Positions 16,824 to 26,143 are shown, counted from the first letter of the stretch. The stretch is 64,000 bases of DNA from Acidobacteriota bacterium (GCA_009861545.1 VXME01000135.1:1-64000), one strand, 5' to 3'. Numbers and translations: made by a program. Notes: generated by a model from the letters alone, not told the origin.

Positions 16824-17115
16824 CCATCCACCTCCTGACAAGCCTCGATCTGCCAGCAGCAATGCCTCACTGTTTGTACACTGAGCCACTACAACGGCAC
16901 AAGCGCAATTGTGATTATTTGGAGATAGTATGCTATAGAACGCGATATTAACGCGACTATCCGAAGCCAATCGTTAGGCAGAGTAACATTCGACTATCTG
17001 TAGCGGGATCGTCGGAGACGCTTGGCTTGCCGCGGATGCCAACCGCCACTGCGCGGCGCCTCACCCTGTCGAGTCGATCCAGGCCCGCGGACAGGCTATA
17101 TCGCTGGTCGATGCC
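16824..17115. promoter_or_regulatory. divergent promoter region of the RiPP cluster
   Basis: This 292-base gap separates the precursor operon (leftward) from the flavoprotein operon (rightward) and is clearly richer in A and T than its surroundings between about 16870 and 17000. It includes TTGTGATTATTTGG, TAGTATGCTATAGAA and a dyad CGCG-ATATTAA-CGCG (16941-16955). No single -35/-10 pair with ideal spacing stands out. It very likely holds both promoters and any operator of the cluster. No gene is seen in it. Confidence 0.5.
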
Positions 17116-18516
17116 GTGAAGGACGCCGACGCGCCGATTAGGGCTGTGGACATTGCGCCGTTGCGTACCGCCGTCGCGTTGCGCGAAAGCGATGAAGGCC
17201 GCGAGGCGGCGAGCACCGACTTCGGTCGCATGGTCCGCAAGTTGCCCCGTGCGGTGGTGACGCCCCAATCGCCGGAGGACGTACGTCGGACCCTGGACTT
17301 CGCCCGTCACACGCGCTGCCCCGTAGCCGTTCGCGGCGCGGGTCACTCCCAGGCCGGGCAGTCGCTGACCGACGGCGGCATCCTGCTCGACCTGACCGGC
17401 CTCGACCGCATCGGCGAGATCCGGGACGGCGCGGTTCGCGTTCAGGCAGGAGCGACGTGGCGCAGGCTCGTCCGCCACGTCCAGGCCCGGGGCTATCTCC
17501 CGCCGGTACTGACGACGAGCCTGGACGTCACCGTCGGCGGCACGCTGTCCACGGGTGGCCTCGGCGCCTCTTCGCATCGTTACGGCGCGCAGACGGACAA
17601 CGTCGACGAGCTCGTCGCGGTGACCGGAGACGCCCGACAGTTGCGTTGCTCGCGAACGGAGAACCCGGCGCTGTTCGACTGCGTGCGATGCGGGCTGGGC
17701 CAGTTCGCGGTGATTACGGAGGCACGAATCCGATTGCGCAGAGCGCTGCCCGATGTGCGCACCTTCTTCCTGGCCTACGACGACATCGAAGCGCTCATGC
17801 AGGACCAGCAGCAAGTCGTTTCCGACGACCGCTTCGAGTACATCGCCTCCACTTGCCTTCCTCGCGCGATGGGGCTCGAGCGTCTGCTGGCGCGCGGGTC
17901 GCCGTTCGCGGAGAGACGCTACGTCATGAGCCTGACGACCGAGTTCGACGGCGAGTGCGACTCCGACCGGGCCCTCGCCGGCCTGCACGGCGGCCGGCTT
18001 CTGGGCGCGGAAGATGGCTCGGCCCGAGATGTGCCCTTCGGCCCGGATCGGTTGGGGCCCGGGGACCGAGCGGACCGGCGTCTGGCGCATCCGTGGATCG
18101 AGGGGATCCTTCCCTGGCGCAACGCCGGGCGCTGCGTCGCGGAAGTACTGGCCGGCCTGCCGTCAGCATTGCCGACCGACACGGCCGTGCTCCTGTGGGC
18201 GGCGCGCCGCGACCGCTTCGGCGCCCCCATGCTCGCGCTTCCCGCCGGCGAACTGCTGATGGGATTCGCCATTCTGCCCGCCGTCAAGCCGGCGGCGCTG
18301 CCACGGTTGCTGCCGGGTCTGGAGGCGGCCGGCCGGCGGTTGACGACGATGGGCGGCAAGCGCTACCTGTCCGGCTGGATCGACTACGACCACGAGCAGT
18401 GGCGCGCGCACTTCGGCGACCTGTGGCCGCGGGTCGTGGATTGCAAGGCGGCGTTCGACCCGCGCGGCATACTCGATTCGGGTTTCATCCGCTATCGGCC
18501 GGCGCAGCCGGCATGA
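17116..18516 (+). CDS. FAD-linked oxidoreductase, cytokinin-dehydrogenase-like
   Basis: A 466-residue flavoprotein with a PCMH-type FAD-binding domain: PRAVVTPQSPEDVRRTLDFA at 45-64, VRGAGHSQAGQ with H77 as the likely covalent FAD attachment site, and GGTLSTGGLGASSHRYGAQTDN around 140, a hallmark of the cytokinin dehydrogenase group. The C-terminus YDHEQWRAHFGDLWPRVVDCKAAFDP is typical of the family. Such enzymes oxidise amines, alcohols or C-N bonds with oxygen or another acceptor. The GTG start is weakly supported (no clear ribosome site). It is divergent from the RiPP precursor and followed after 21 bases by the toroid protein; a role in oxidising the Trp-Cys core or a partner substrate is only inferred. 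Confidence 0.8.
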   Translation: MKDADAPIRAVDIAPLRTAVALRESDEGREAASTDFGRMVRKLPRAVVTPQSPEDVRRTLDFARHTRCPVAVRGAGHSQAGQSLTDGGILLDLTGLDRIGEIRDGAVRVQAGATWRRLVRHVQARGYLPPVLTTSLDVTVGGTLSTGGLGASSHRYGAQTDNVDELVAVTGDARQLRCSRTENPALFDCVRCGLGQFAVITEARIRLRRALPDVRTFFLAYDDIEALMQDQQQVVSDDRFEYIASTCLPRAMGLERLLARGSPFAERRYVMSLTTEFDGECDSDRALAGLHGGRLLGAEDGSARDVPFGPDRLGPGDRADRRLAHPWIEGILPWRNAGRCVAEVLAGLPSALPTDTAVLLWAARRDRFGAPMLALPAGELLMGFAILPAVKPAALPRLLPGLEAAGRRLTTMGGKRYLSGWIDYDHEQWRAHFGDLWPRVVDCKAAFDPRGILDSGFIRYRPAQPA

Positions 18517-18537
18517 GGCAGGCTACGAGGAGACGGG

Positions 18538-19527
18538 GTGGACGAACGGTTGCGGCAAGCCGCGCGGGCGGCGGTCGAGCGCGGCCTCGACTTCCTGGAG
18601 AGCGTCGTGGCGCCGAACGGGAGCTGGCCCTGCTGGCGATACGACAATACTGGCCTCGTCGGCGCCCGGCACCGCGAGTATCCGCCCTTCGCGGCCGCGC
18701 TCGGATCCCTCGCGCTCGACGCCTGCCACCATCCCGGAGCCCGGGCACTGGTCGCGCGGACGCGCGAGTTCATCAGAAGCCGTATGCAGTACCCCGGCGT
18801 ATGGAGTTACCCGAGCCTGCCTCCGTCCGTCGACGATACGGCGATCTGTGCGCTGGCGGTGGGTCCGCACCCGTGGCTCCGCATGGGCAGCCTTTGGGGT
18901 CGGAATCTCGACGTGCTCCTGGCGCATCGCGACGGCGACGGTCGGTTCGTCCTGTGGATGCCGGGCGACGATTGGCCGCGCGGACTCGACAACGAGGTCG
19001 ACGCCGTGGTGAACGCCAACGTGCTCGCGTACATGGGAGACCACGCCGAGACGCAAGCGGCGCAGCGCTGGATCGAAGCCGTGGTCGCGGAGCGGCGCGA
19101 GGCCGACGCCTCGCCGTACTACATCGAGCCCGTGGATCTCCATTTCGCGCTGGCGCGCGCGAGCCGCTTCCGCGACGGCATCCTCGGCGAGCTGCGTCCG
19201 ACCCTGGCGAGCCGCATCCTGGAGCGCCTCGGCGCCGACGGCGGGTTCGGCGACCCCATGCGTACGGCGCAGGCGCTGTCGGCGCTCGACATGCTCGCCT
19301 TCGATCTCGACGAAGGCGTGCTGGGCGCGGTCGTCGGGAGGCTGATCGAGGCCCAACGTCGCGACGGAAGCTGGCGGCCGTGTGTGGCCTGGAAGGAACC
19401 ACCCGGATGGGCCGACTGGGTGGCGGCCAACGAGGGTCCGTTGCACGTGCTGCCGCCGCGCGGCTTCGCCTCCGAAGCGATGACCACGGCGTTCTGCATC
19501 GAAGCCATGCAGAGGTCGCTCCGATAG
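18538..19527 (+). CDS. half-size terpene-cyclase/prenyltransferase-like alpha/alpha toroid protein
   Basis: A 329-residue protein built of helical-barrel repeats like the squalene cyclase/prenyltransferase family: DFLESVVAPNGSWPCW, GVWSYPSLPPSVDDTAICALA and IEAQRRDGSW (QW-like). S97-V-D-D-T-A resembles the DxDDTA general-acid motif of class II terpene cyclases with the first Asp replaced by Ser. At half the length of squalene-hopene cyclase it may be a single-domain cyclase, a binding protein, or inactive. The start is GTG with GAGGAG 6 bases upstream. It follows the flavoprotein after 21 bases and shares its promoter. It is unclear whether it acts on the peptide or a separate lipid. Confidence 0.65.
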   Translation: MDERLRQAARAAVERGLDFLESVVAPNGSWPCWRYDNTGLVGARHREYPPFAAALGSLALDACHHPGARALVARTREFIRSRMQYPGVWSYPSLPPSVDDTAICALAVGPHPWLRMGSLWGRNLDVLLAHRDGDGRFVLWMPGDDWPRGLDNEVDAVVNANVLAYMGDHAETQAAQRWIEAVVAERREADASPYYIEPVDLHFALARASRFRDGILGELRPTLASRILERLGADGGFGDPMRTAQALSALDMLAFDLDEGVLGAVVGRLIEAQRRDGSWRPCVAWKEPPGWADWVAANEGPLHVLPPRGFASEAMTTAFCIEAMQRSLR

Positions 19528-19558
19528 AGCGTCAGCGACTCATCATCGTGGGTACGTG

Positions 19559-21997
19559 ATGTTGTGGCAGGATCTCCGGCACGCTCTTCGGCGTCTGGTG
19601 CAGGACCGGTCGCTCAGCGTCATGGCGGCGGCGGCGCTCGGGCTCGGCATCGGCGCCAACGCCACCGTCTTCGCGATCGTCCATGCCGCGTTCATCCGCG
19701 GCCTGCCGTTCGACGAGCCCGGACGGATCATCAGCGTCTCGTCACGCGACGGCGACAGCGGACAGACCGGGGGTGTCTCGCTTCGGGACTTCGATGACTA
19801 TCGGGCCGCGGCCGCCTCGTTCAGCGGACTGGCCGCCTTCACGGCCGGCGGGACCGCGAACCTGAGCGACGCCGGCCGCCCTCCCGAGCGGGTCAACGGA
19901 TCGCTGGTCACACCGAACACGTTCCGCCTGCTCGGCCAACCGGTGCTGCTCGGCCGGGACTTCCGGCCCGAGGAAGGGGAACGGGGCGCGGAGCGAACCA
20001 TCATCCTGAGCCACCACGTGTGGCAGGACCGCTACGCGGGCGATCCCGGCGTGCTCGGCCGGGTGGTGCGGGTCAACGACGAGCCGTCCATGGTCGTCGG
20101 CGTCATGCCGGAAGGGATGCGGTTCCCGCTGAACGCGGATACCTGGCAGCCTTTGCAGCCGACCGCTGCTCTGGACCGCCGCGACAACCGGGTGCTGGCG
20201 ACCGTCGGCCGGCTGGCTCCGGGCGTCGATCTCGACGCGGCGGATGCCGAGATGCGCGCGCTGGCGGGTCGGCTCCGCCAGCAGTATCCCGACACGAACG
20301 AGCACACGGACGCCGTGGTCCAGACGTTCAACGACTGGGCGAACCCCGCCAGCATCAAGCTGAGTGTCTTGACGTTGATGGGCGTGGTGGCGTTCGTTCT
20401 GCTCATCGCCTGCGCCAACGTTGCCAACCTGCTGATTGCACGCTCGGCGCAGCGGGCGCGCGAGGTGGCCATCCGGGTCGCGCAGGGCGCCACGCGGTGG
20501 CGGATCGTCCGCCAGTTGTTGACGGAGAGCCTCGCGCTCGGCGCGGCGGGCAGCGCCGCCGGCCTTGGGCTGTCGGCCGCCGGCATTCGCCTGCTGGACG
20601 TCGCCACACGCGACATCGGCAAGCCGTTCTGGATGACCTTCCACCTCGACGGCGCGGTCGTCGCGTTCCTCGCCCTCGCGTGCGTCGGCTCGAGCGTGCT
20701 CTTCGGGCTCGCGCCGGCGCTGCACGTCTCGAAGACGCCGCTCGGCGAGCTGCTGCGGGAAGGCGGGCGCACCGGCGCCGGCGGGGTGCGCGCACGCCGC
20801 CTGACCGCGGCGATGGTGGTCGTCGAGGTGGCGCTCGCGGTTGTCCTGCTGGCGGGCGCGGGCCTGATGATCCGCAGCTTTCAGGAGTTCTACTGGATCG
20901 ATCTCGGGTTCGACTCCGCTCGAGTGCTGACCGGACAAGTCACGCTGGTCGCCCGGAAGTACCCCGAACCGGCGGATCGGCTCCGGTTCGTCGAGCAGCT
21001 CCAGCGGCGCCTGGACGCGATGCCCGGGATTCGCGCAGCGAGCGTCGCCACCACTCTCCCTCTCTTCGGCGGGTTGCAGCGGTCGCTCGATATCGACGGG
21101 CGTCCGTCGTCTGACGGGGGGCTCGCACCCACCGTGACGACGCTGAGCGTCGGCGCCCGGTATCTGGAGTCGCTCGGCGTCTCGCTGTCGCGGGGGCGCG
21201 CGCTGACGCTGGAGGACGGCCGCGCCGGGGCGGAGTCGGTGGTGGTGAACGCGCGTTTCGCCGCCCGGTTCTTTCCCGGCGAGGACCCTCTCGGGCGGCG
21301 GATCCGCCTGCAGGCGCGGGACGACCCGGCCAGCCCGTGGCTGACGATCGTCGGCGTGAGCCCGAGCATTCGGCAGGCCGCCCTGCGGGAGCCCGACCCC
21401 GATCCGGTCGTCTACCTGCCTTATCGGCTCTACACCGGCAGCCCGGCCGCGCCGCAGTGGTCGCTCGCCCTGCAACTTCTGACGGCGGGCGAGCCTGCCG
21501 CGTTCGTCCCGCAGCTTCGCGCGGCGGTGCGGGGCGTCGACCCCGAACTGCCGGTGTTCGGCGCCCAGTCGATGTCGGCCCGGCTCCGGGACGTGCGCTG
21601 GACGTACCTGCTCTTCAGCGGCCTGTTCGGCATCTTTGCGGCGATCGCGCTGGTCCTCTCGGCGGTCGGGATCTACGCGGTCACGGCGTACTCGGTGACG
21701 CAACGGACGCAGGAGATCGGCATCCGCATGGCGCTCGGCGCGCCGCCCGGACAGGTGATCTGGGTCGTTCTGCGCCGCGGGCTCGCGCAGGTGGGGGCCG
21801 GGCTGATCGCGGGATCGGCCGGCGCGTTCGCGGTCGGCCGCCTGATCGAGAGCCTGCTGGTGCAGACGTCTCCCCGCGACCCCGTGACGCTGGCGATGGT
21901 GCTGGCGGTGCTGGCGGCGGCGACGGTCGTCGCCTGCGTCGGCCCGGCGCGCCGGGCGGCCGGGATCGATCCGGTGGAGGCGCTGCGGTCCGACTGA
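19559..21997 (+). CDS. ADOP-type MacB/FtsX permease (copy 1)
   Basis: An orphan ABC-type permease of about 812 residues with the acidobacterial ADOP layout: two MacB periplasmic-core plus FtsX modules in one chain and no ATPase gene nearby. Visible are the N-terminal DLRHALRRL start, AALGLGIGANATVFAIVHA as first membrane segment, VAFVLLIACANVANLLIARSAQRAREVAIRVAQGATR in the middle, and a C-terminal repeat (AVGIYAVTAYSVTQRTQEIGIRMALGA) ending in DPVEALRSD. The start is ATG 19559 or the GTG one codon earlier. Its role is unknown; ADOPs are abundant in Acidobacteriota. It lies 31 bases after the toroid gene, but membership in the RiPP cluster is doubtful. Confidence 0.85.
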   Translation: MLWQDLRHALRRLVQDRSLSVMAAAALGLGIGANATVFAIVHAAFIRGLPFDEPGRIISVSSRDGDSGQTGGVSLRDFDDYRAAAASFSGLAAFTAGGTANLSDAGRPPERVNGSLVTPNTFRLLGQPVLLGRDFRPEEGERGAERTIILSHHVWQDRYAGDPGVLGRVVRVNDEPSMVVGVMPEGMRFPLNADTWQPLQPTAALDRRDNRVLATVGRLAPGVDLDAADAEMRALAGRLRQQYPDTNEHTDAVVQTFNDWANPASIKLSVLTLMGVVAFVLLIACANVANLLIARSAQRAREVAIRVAQGATRWRIVRQLLTESLALGAAGSAAGLGLSAAGIRLLDVATRDIGKPFWMTFHLDGAVVAFLALACVGSSVLFGLAPALHVSKTPLGELLREGGRTGAGGVRARRLTAAMVVVEVALAVVLLAGAGLMIRSFQEFYWIDLGFDSARVLTGQVTLVARKYPEPADRLRFVEQLQRRLDAMPGIRAASVATTLPLFGGLQRSLDIDGRPSSDGGLAPTVTTLSVGARYLESLGVSLSRGRALTLEDGRAGAESVVVNARFAARFFPGEDPLGRRIRLQARDDPASPWLTIVGVSPSIRQAALREPDPDPVVYLPYRLYTGSPAAPQWSLALQLLTAGEPAAFVPQLRAAVRGVDPELPVFGAQSMSARLRDVRWTYLLFSGLFGIFAAIALVLSAVGIYAVTAYSVTQRTQEIGIRMALGAPPGQVIWVVLRRGLAQVGAGLIAGSAGAFAVGRLIESLLVQTSPRDPVTLAMVLAVLAAATVVACVGPARRAAGIDPVEALRSD

Positions 21998-22004
21998 AGC
22001 CGGC

Positions 22005-22021
22005 CGTGCCTCACGGGCACG
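22005..22021 (+). terminator. GC-rich hairpin after ADOP permease gene
   Basis: CGTGCC-TCACG-GGCACG forms a 6-bp stem 7 bases after the stop codon of the ADOP gene. There is no following T run, so intrinsic termination is uncertain. The rest of the gap to 22184 holds nothing recognisable. Confidence 0.3.
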
Positions 22022-22184
22022 CGGCGAGTACCCGACGCCGTCCTCGATCGACATGTCTCCGCCGCATGGCGACGTCCGAACCAACGGCGACAGGGCAACG
22101 TGGCCGGCGTCCATGTTTCTTGCGTGGCCATGAGCGATATGCCAAGCTGCCAACACGCTTGTCCATGGGAGTTCAGGAGCAAGA

Positions 22185-23255
22185 GTGGCCCCCAAGTCCG
22201 CCGCCGCGATCCCCGGCGCCCTCGATCTGCTGATCCGCAAGGCGGTCTCGCAGGAACGCTGGAGAGCGATTCTGACGCCCTACGAGAGGCCGGACAACCG
22301 TCGCAGTTTGCTGCAGCTTGCCGTCACCCTGCTCTTGTACGGCGCCGCGTGGGCCCTACTGCTCCGGAGCGTGGAGGTCGGCTACTGGGCGACCGCGACC
22401 GTCGCATTGCCTGCCGCGGGTCTGATGGTGCGGCTGATCATCATTCAGCACGACTGCAGCCACGGTTCCTACTTCACGTCGCAACGCGTGTGCAACGCCG
22501 TAGGCACCGTAGTCGCGATGCTGTCCCTCACGCCCTACGACTACTTGAAGCGGATTCACGTAGCGCACCACGCACACTCGGGCAACCTCGACAGGCGCGC
22601 CGGCGGTGACATACCCACGCTCACGGTCGCCGAGTACACCGCGCTGGGATGGTGGCGCCGGCTCGGGTACCGCCTGATTCGCAACCCGTTCGTGTTGATG
22701 GGCGTCCTGACTCCACTGCAGTTCGTCGTCGTGCATCGCTTTCCCTGGGGCATGCCGCGTTCCTGGACCCGGGAATGGCGGTCGGTATGGGGGACCAACG
22801 CCGCCCTGGCCGCGGTGCTGGTGGGCATCTGGCTTGTCGTCGGCGTCGAACGCCTGGAACAGATCCTGATAATCCAGGGCATGATCATGCTGTACGGGGG
22901 CGCGTTCGCCGGCTGGCTCACCCATACGCAGCATCAGTTCGAGGACGCCTACTGGCACCGGTTCGGCGCGTGGGACTACTTCGACGCCGGGTTGCAGGGC
23001 GCGTCCTGGCTCGCGCTCCCGAAACCGCTGCAATGGCTGACCGCCAGTATCGGTCTGCATCACGTGCACCATCTGAGTACCCGCATTCCGAACTACCGCC
23101 TGCAGCGCTGTCACGACGAGAATCCGGAACTGTGGTCCGCCCACCGAATCACGTTGCGGAACGGGTTCAAGGCGCTGAATCTGGCGCTCTGGGACGAACG
23201 GGGCGGCAAGCTGATTTCGTTCGGCGAATACCGCCGGTTGGCCCAATCGACCTGA
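22185..23255 (+). CDS. membrane fatty acid desaturase
   Basis: A 356-residue integral membrane di-iron desaturase. The three histidine clusters are all present: HDCSH at 89-93, HVAHHAH at 125-131 and HHVHH at about 290. Four or more hydrophobic segments are seen (about 45-60, 72-88, 210-230, 232-248). The arrangement fits the omega-6/delta-12 group that introduces double bonds in acyl chains, although related enzymes hydroxylate or act on carotenoids. The start is GTG with AGGAGC 4 bases upstream. It stands alone between the ADOP gene and the converging efflux operon and may supply lipid to the P450/sulfotransferase genes nearby, which is inference. Confidence 0.88.
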   Translation: MAPKSAAAIPGALDLLIRKAVSQERWRAILTPYERPDNRRSLLQLAVTLLLYGAAWALLLRSVEVGYWATATVALPAAGLMVRLIIIQHDCSHGSYFTSQRVCNAVGTVVAMLSLTPYDYLKRIHVAHHAHSGNLDRRAGGDIPTLTVAEYTALGWWRRLGYRLIRNPFVLMGVLTPLQFVVVHRFPWGMPRSWTREWRSVWGTNAALAAVLVGIWLVVGVERLEQILIIQGMIMLYGGAFAGWLTHTQHQFEDAYWHRFGAWDYFDAGLQGASWLALPKPLQWLTASIGLHHVHHLSTRIPNYRLQRCHDENPELWSAHRITLRNGFKALNLALWDERGGKLISFGEYRRLAQST

Positions 23256-23356
23256 GTACCGTCGAGCTTGCGAGCCTGGCGGTCGGCGCGAGTACCGCGG
23301 ATCGCCGAGCGGCTCGGCGTCCCGCAGCCCCGGGTGTCGGACCGGCAGATCGGCCC

Positions 23357-24598
23357 TCAGTGGTCCACTTCCGCCGCTGTCCGAACGGCCATGCCTTCGG
23401 TCGCGATCTCGATCCCGCCGACGACGAGCGGCTGGCCCGCGGTCAGAGTGCCTGTGACGTAGATGCTGTCATCGGAGCGCTGCAGGACACGAACGGGAAC
23501 GATGGTCAGCACGCCATCGCGCACTGCCCAGACTTCGTTCCCGGGCCTGAGCGCCGACCTGCGCACCTGGAAGTAGCGCTCGGGAGCGAGGCCGTCGATG
23601 CGCACTTCCACGAACTTGCCCACGAGCAGGGGCGGGCTGCGAACCTCGTCGGCGCCGGCGACCGGATCGGTTTCGGGGCGACCCGTGCGCTGTACCGGGA
23701 CGCCGCCCGCGAACGGCGTCGGCACGTGCACGACAACGTCCAGCGTTCGCGTCTGCTCGTCGAGCGCCGCCTCGACTCGATCTACGTAGCCCGCCCACGC
23801 ATGGCTCGCGTTGCCGTAGTCGGCGACGACGCGAGCGGTGACCCGCCGATCGGCATCTCCCGGCCGCAGGTCCCACAGGCCCGGGATGAGCGCCGCGTCG
23901 GCGTCGGAGAGCGGGACTACCACTTCCACCGCGTCGGCGGCAAAGAGCTGCCCCACCGGTTCGCCCGCCGTCACGAACTGCCCGACGTCCACCGACTCGG
24001 CCCGCACGACGCCGGCAAACGGGGCGCGTACGACGGTCCGGGAGAGTCCCAGCTCGGCTTCGGCCAGTGCGGTGCGATCCCGGTCCACCGCGGCTTGCGC
24101 CGCCCGCAACTGCGGTTCCCATAGCGCCAACGGGCCGGTGTCCGCGACTGGTGAATCCGCCGCCTGCCGGCGTCGGAACCGCTCGTACTGGTCGCGGGCG
24201 ATCCGCGCTTCTTCCTCGACCTTCAGCAGCTCGACCTCCTGCACGGCGACAACGGCGCGCGCCCGCTCCACTCGATGACGGTGCCCGGCGTCGTCGAGGC
24301 GGAAGAGCGCCTGGCCCGAGCCAAACCGGCCGCCGGTCTGAAAGACCGAGCTCACCCAAACGACCCGGCCGCTGATCTCGGCCGCCACGTCGATCTGCGC
24401 GCTCGGCCGCACCGTGCCGGCCCCGTGGACGGGGATTGCTCCGGCGGCGGCCGCCACGGGCTCGGTGATGGCGAAGGGAACTCGCGAGGGCGGCTCCCGG
24501 CGGGCCGGCTCGGGCCGTAGCGAGACCATGAGGTTGGCCAGGGCCAGGGAACCTGTGAGGATTGCGGCGGCGACGACGTAGCCAACCCGGCGGCTCAT
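23357..24598 (-). CDS. RND efflux membrane fusion protein
   Basis: A 413-residue periplasmic adaptor of an RND pump. It has an N-terminal membrane anchor or signal (YVVAAAILTGSLALANLMVSL), a lipoyl motif (VRPSAQIDVAAEISGRVVWVSSV ... FGSGQALFRLD), a coiled-coil hairpin (about 115-190, rich in E/R/Q), the second lipoyl half (LSRTVVRAPFAGVVRAESVDVGQFV) and a barrel domain ending in an IATEGMAV segment. GGAGGG precedes the ATG by 5 bases. It follows the outer-membrane factor by 12 bases in one operon. The matching permease is encoded 5 kb away on the other strand (29808-33011). Confidence 0.9.
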   Translation of the reverse strand: MSRRVGYVVAAAILTGSLALANLMVSLRPEPARREPPSRVPFAITEPVAAAAGAIPVHGAGTVRPSAQIDVAAEISGRVVWVSSVFQTGGRFGSGQALFRLDDAGHRHRVERARAVVAVQEVELLKVEEEARIARDQYERFRRRQAADSPVADTGPLALWEPQLRAAQAAVDRDRTALAEAELGLSRTVVRAPFAGVVRAESVDVGQFVTAGEPVGQLFAADAVEVVVPLSDADAALIPGLWDLRPGDADRRVTARVVADYGNASHAWAGYVDRVEAALDEQTRTLDVVVHVPTPFAGGVPVQRTGRPETDPVAGADEVRSPPLLVGKFVEVRIDGLAPERYFQVRRSALRPGNEVWAVRDGVLTIVPVRVLQRSDDSIYVTGTLTAGQPLVVGGIEIATEGMAVRTAAEVDH

Positions 24599-24610
24599 GG
24601 ATCCCTCCGA

Positions 24611-26143
24611 CTACTCCTCCGGATCGGAGGTCGCCATCAGCGGTGCAGGCGCGGTCTGCGGGCGGGTCCAGGAGCCGCCCAGCGCGCGGTGGACGGCGAG
24701 GCGGGCCAGGGCCAGACTGCGCGCCGAGTCCGAGAGAGCCGACTCGACGGTCAGCCGTGTGCGCAACGCGTCCAGGAAGTCGGCGTAGCCGCCCACCCCC
24801 GATTGGTACCGCTGCGATCGCAGTGCGAGGGACTCCCGCGCCTCCTCCCGCCGGGCGGACAGCAGGGCATGGCGCAGGTTCTCGCTCCGCAGCCCGGCCA
24901 GCGCCGACTCGACCTCGTTCACGGCCGTCACCACCGTGCGCCCGTACGCGGCCGCGAGCTCGTTGAAGCGGGCGTGTGCCAGAGCGACGTTGTCCGCGAG
25001 GCGATCGCCGTCGAAGACCGGCGCGAGCAAGTTCGACACCAGGTTGCCGAACCACTGCTGGACGTTGAAGAGCCCGCCGATGTCCGTTGTCTGGAGTCCT
25101 ACAGACCCGGATAGCGAAAGCGACGGCATCAGTTCCGCGCGTCGCGCCTCGATGTCGTGGGCCGCGGCTTCCAACCGGAGTCCCGCGGTCCGTACGTCCG
25201 GCCGCTGCACCAGGAGGTCCGCCGGTACGCCTGCCGGCACCGGGTCGGCGATCTGCTCAGGCGAGAGTGAATCGGGAAGCAACTCGGCCACGTCTTCCCG
25301 ATAGCCGCCCAGGAGCACGGCGAGACGGGCTTCCGCGGCGGCAAGTCCGGCATCGAGTTGCGGCAGGCGGGCCTGCGTGTCGCGCAGGTCCTGCCGCACC
25401 CGATACAGGTCCAGTGAATCGGTCAGTCCACGGTCGTAGCGGGTCTCCGCCAGGTGCTCGCGCTCCTCCAGGGTGGACACCATCTCAGCGGCGATTGCGA
25501 TCTGCCGCCGAGAGTCGACGATGTCGAAGTACGCCGTGATGGTCTCGGTCAGGACTCCGATTCGCGCCGCGTGCGCATCCGACTCCGAGGCCCTCAGATC
25601 CGCTCCCGCCGCGAGCGACGCGTGCCGGACGCGACCCCAGAAATCGAGCTCGTACGCGAAGTCCGCGTACAACGAGTACGTGGTGAGCCCTATCCGCTCG
25701 GGCCACGTGAACCCCCCGTCCGCGCCCCCGAACGCTTCGTCCAGACCCAGCTCCCCAAGTTGCGCGCCGATGCCGGCGTTGATGGGCACGTCGAAGCTGT
25801 CGGCGCCCGCGCCGGCGCGGACGACCGGCAGCACCGCAGCTTCGGTCAGGCGGGCCCGCACCCTGGCCTGTTGCACCCGGGCCACCGACTCCGCCATGTC
25901 GAAGTTGGATTCCAACACCGACCCGACGACCTCGTCGAGCACCGGATCGTTGAACGCCCGCCACCATTCCAGCGGTTCGTGGTTGCCCGACGCGGCGGTG
26001 GCAGCGAAGCTTCCGGGCAGCTCCGTGACCGGCTGGCCCGTCAGTTCCGGCAGCGCCGGCCGGGGCGCGAGCGCGCAACTGCTGCAAAGACAGGCAAGCA
26101 GAACCGGTGACAGCCGGCTCCGAAGGAGGAAGAACGGCCCCAT
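24611..26143 (-). CDS. outer-membrane efflux lipoprotein (NodT/OprM family)
   Basis: A 510-residue TolC-like channel. The start at 26143 gives a lipoprotein signal MGPFFLLRSRLSPVLLACLCSSC with a cysteine in either LLAC or CSSC as the lipid site. The repeated OEP helices are visible: WWRAFNDPVLDEVV, SYSLYADFAYELDFWG-like segments, LPQLDAGLAAAEARLAVLLG, and PVFDGDRLADNVALAHARFNELAAAYGRTVV. This would form the exit duct of the tripartite RND pump with the fusion protein 12 bases downstream. The open frame extends upstream to 26365, but those residues lack signal features and cross the operator-like region. Confidence 0.9.
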   Translation of the reverse strand: MGPFFLLRSRLSPVLLACLCSSCALAPRPALPELTGQPVTELPGSFAATAASGNHEPLEWWRAFNDPVLDEVVGSVLESNFDMAESVARVQQARVRARLTEAAVLPVVRAGAGADSFDVPINAGIGAQLGELGLDEAFGGADGGFTWPERIGLTTYSLYADFAYELDFWGRVRHASLAAGADLRASESDAHAARIGVLTETITAYFDIVDSRRQIAIAAEMVSTLEEREHLAETRYDRGLTDSLDLYRVRQDLRDTQARLPQLDAGLAAAEARLAVLLGGYREDVAELLPDSLSPEQIADPVPAGVPADLLVQRPDVRTAGLRLEAAAHDIEARRAELMPSLSLSGSVGLQTTDIGGLFNVQQWFGNLVSNLLAPVFDGDRLADNVALAHARFNELAAAYGRTVVTAVNEVESALAGLRSENLRHALLSARREEARESLALRSQRYQSGVGGYADFLDALRTRLTVESALSDSARSLALARLAVHRALGGSWTRPQTAPAPLMATSDPEE

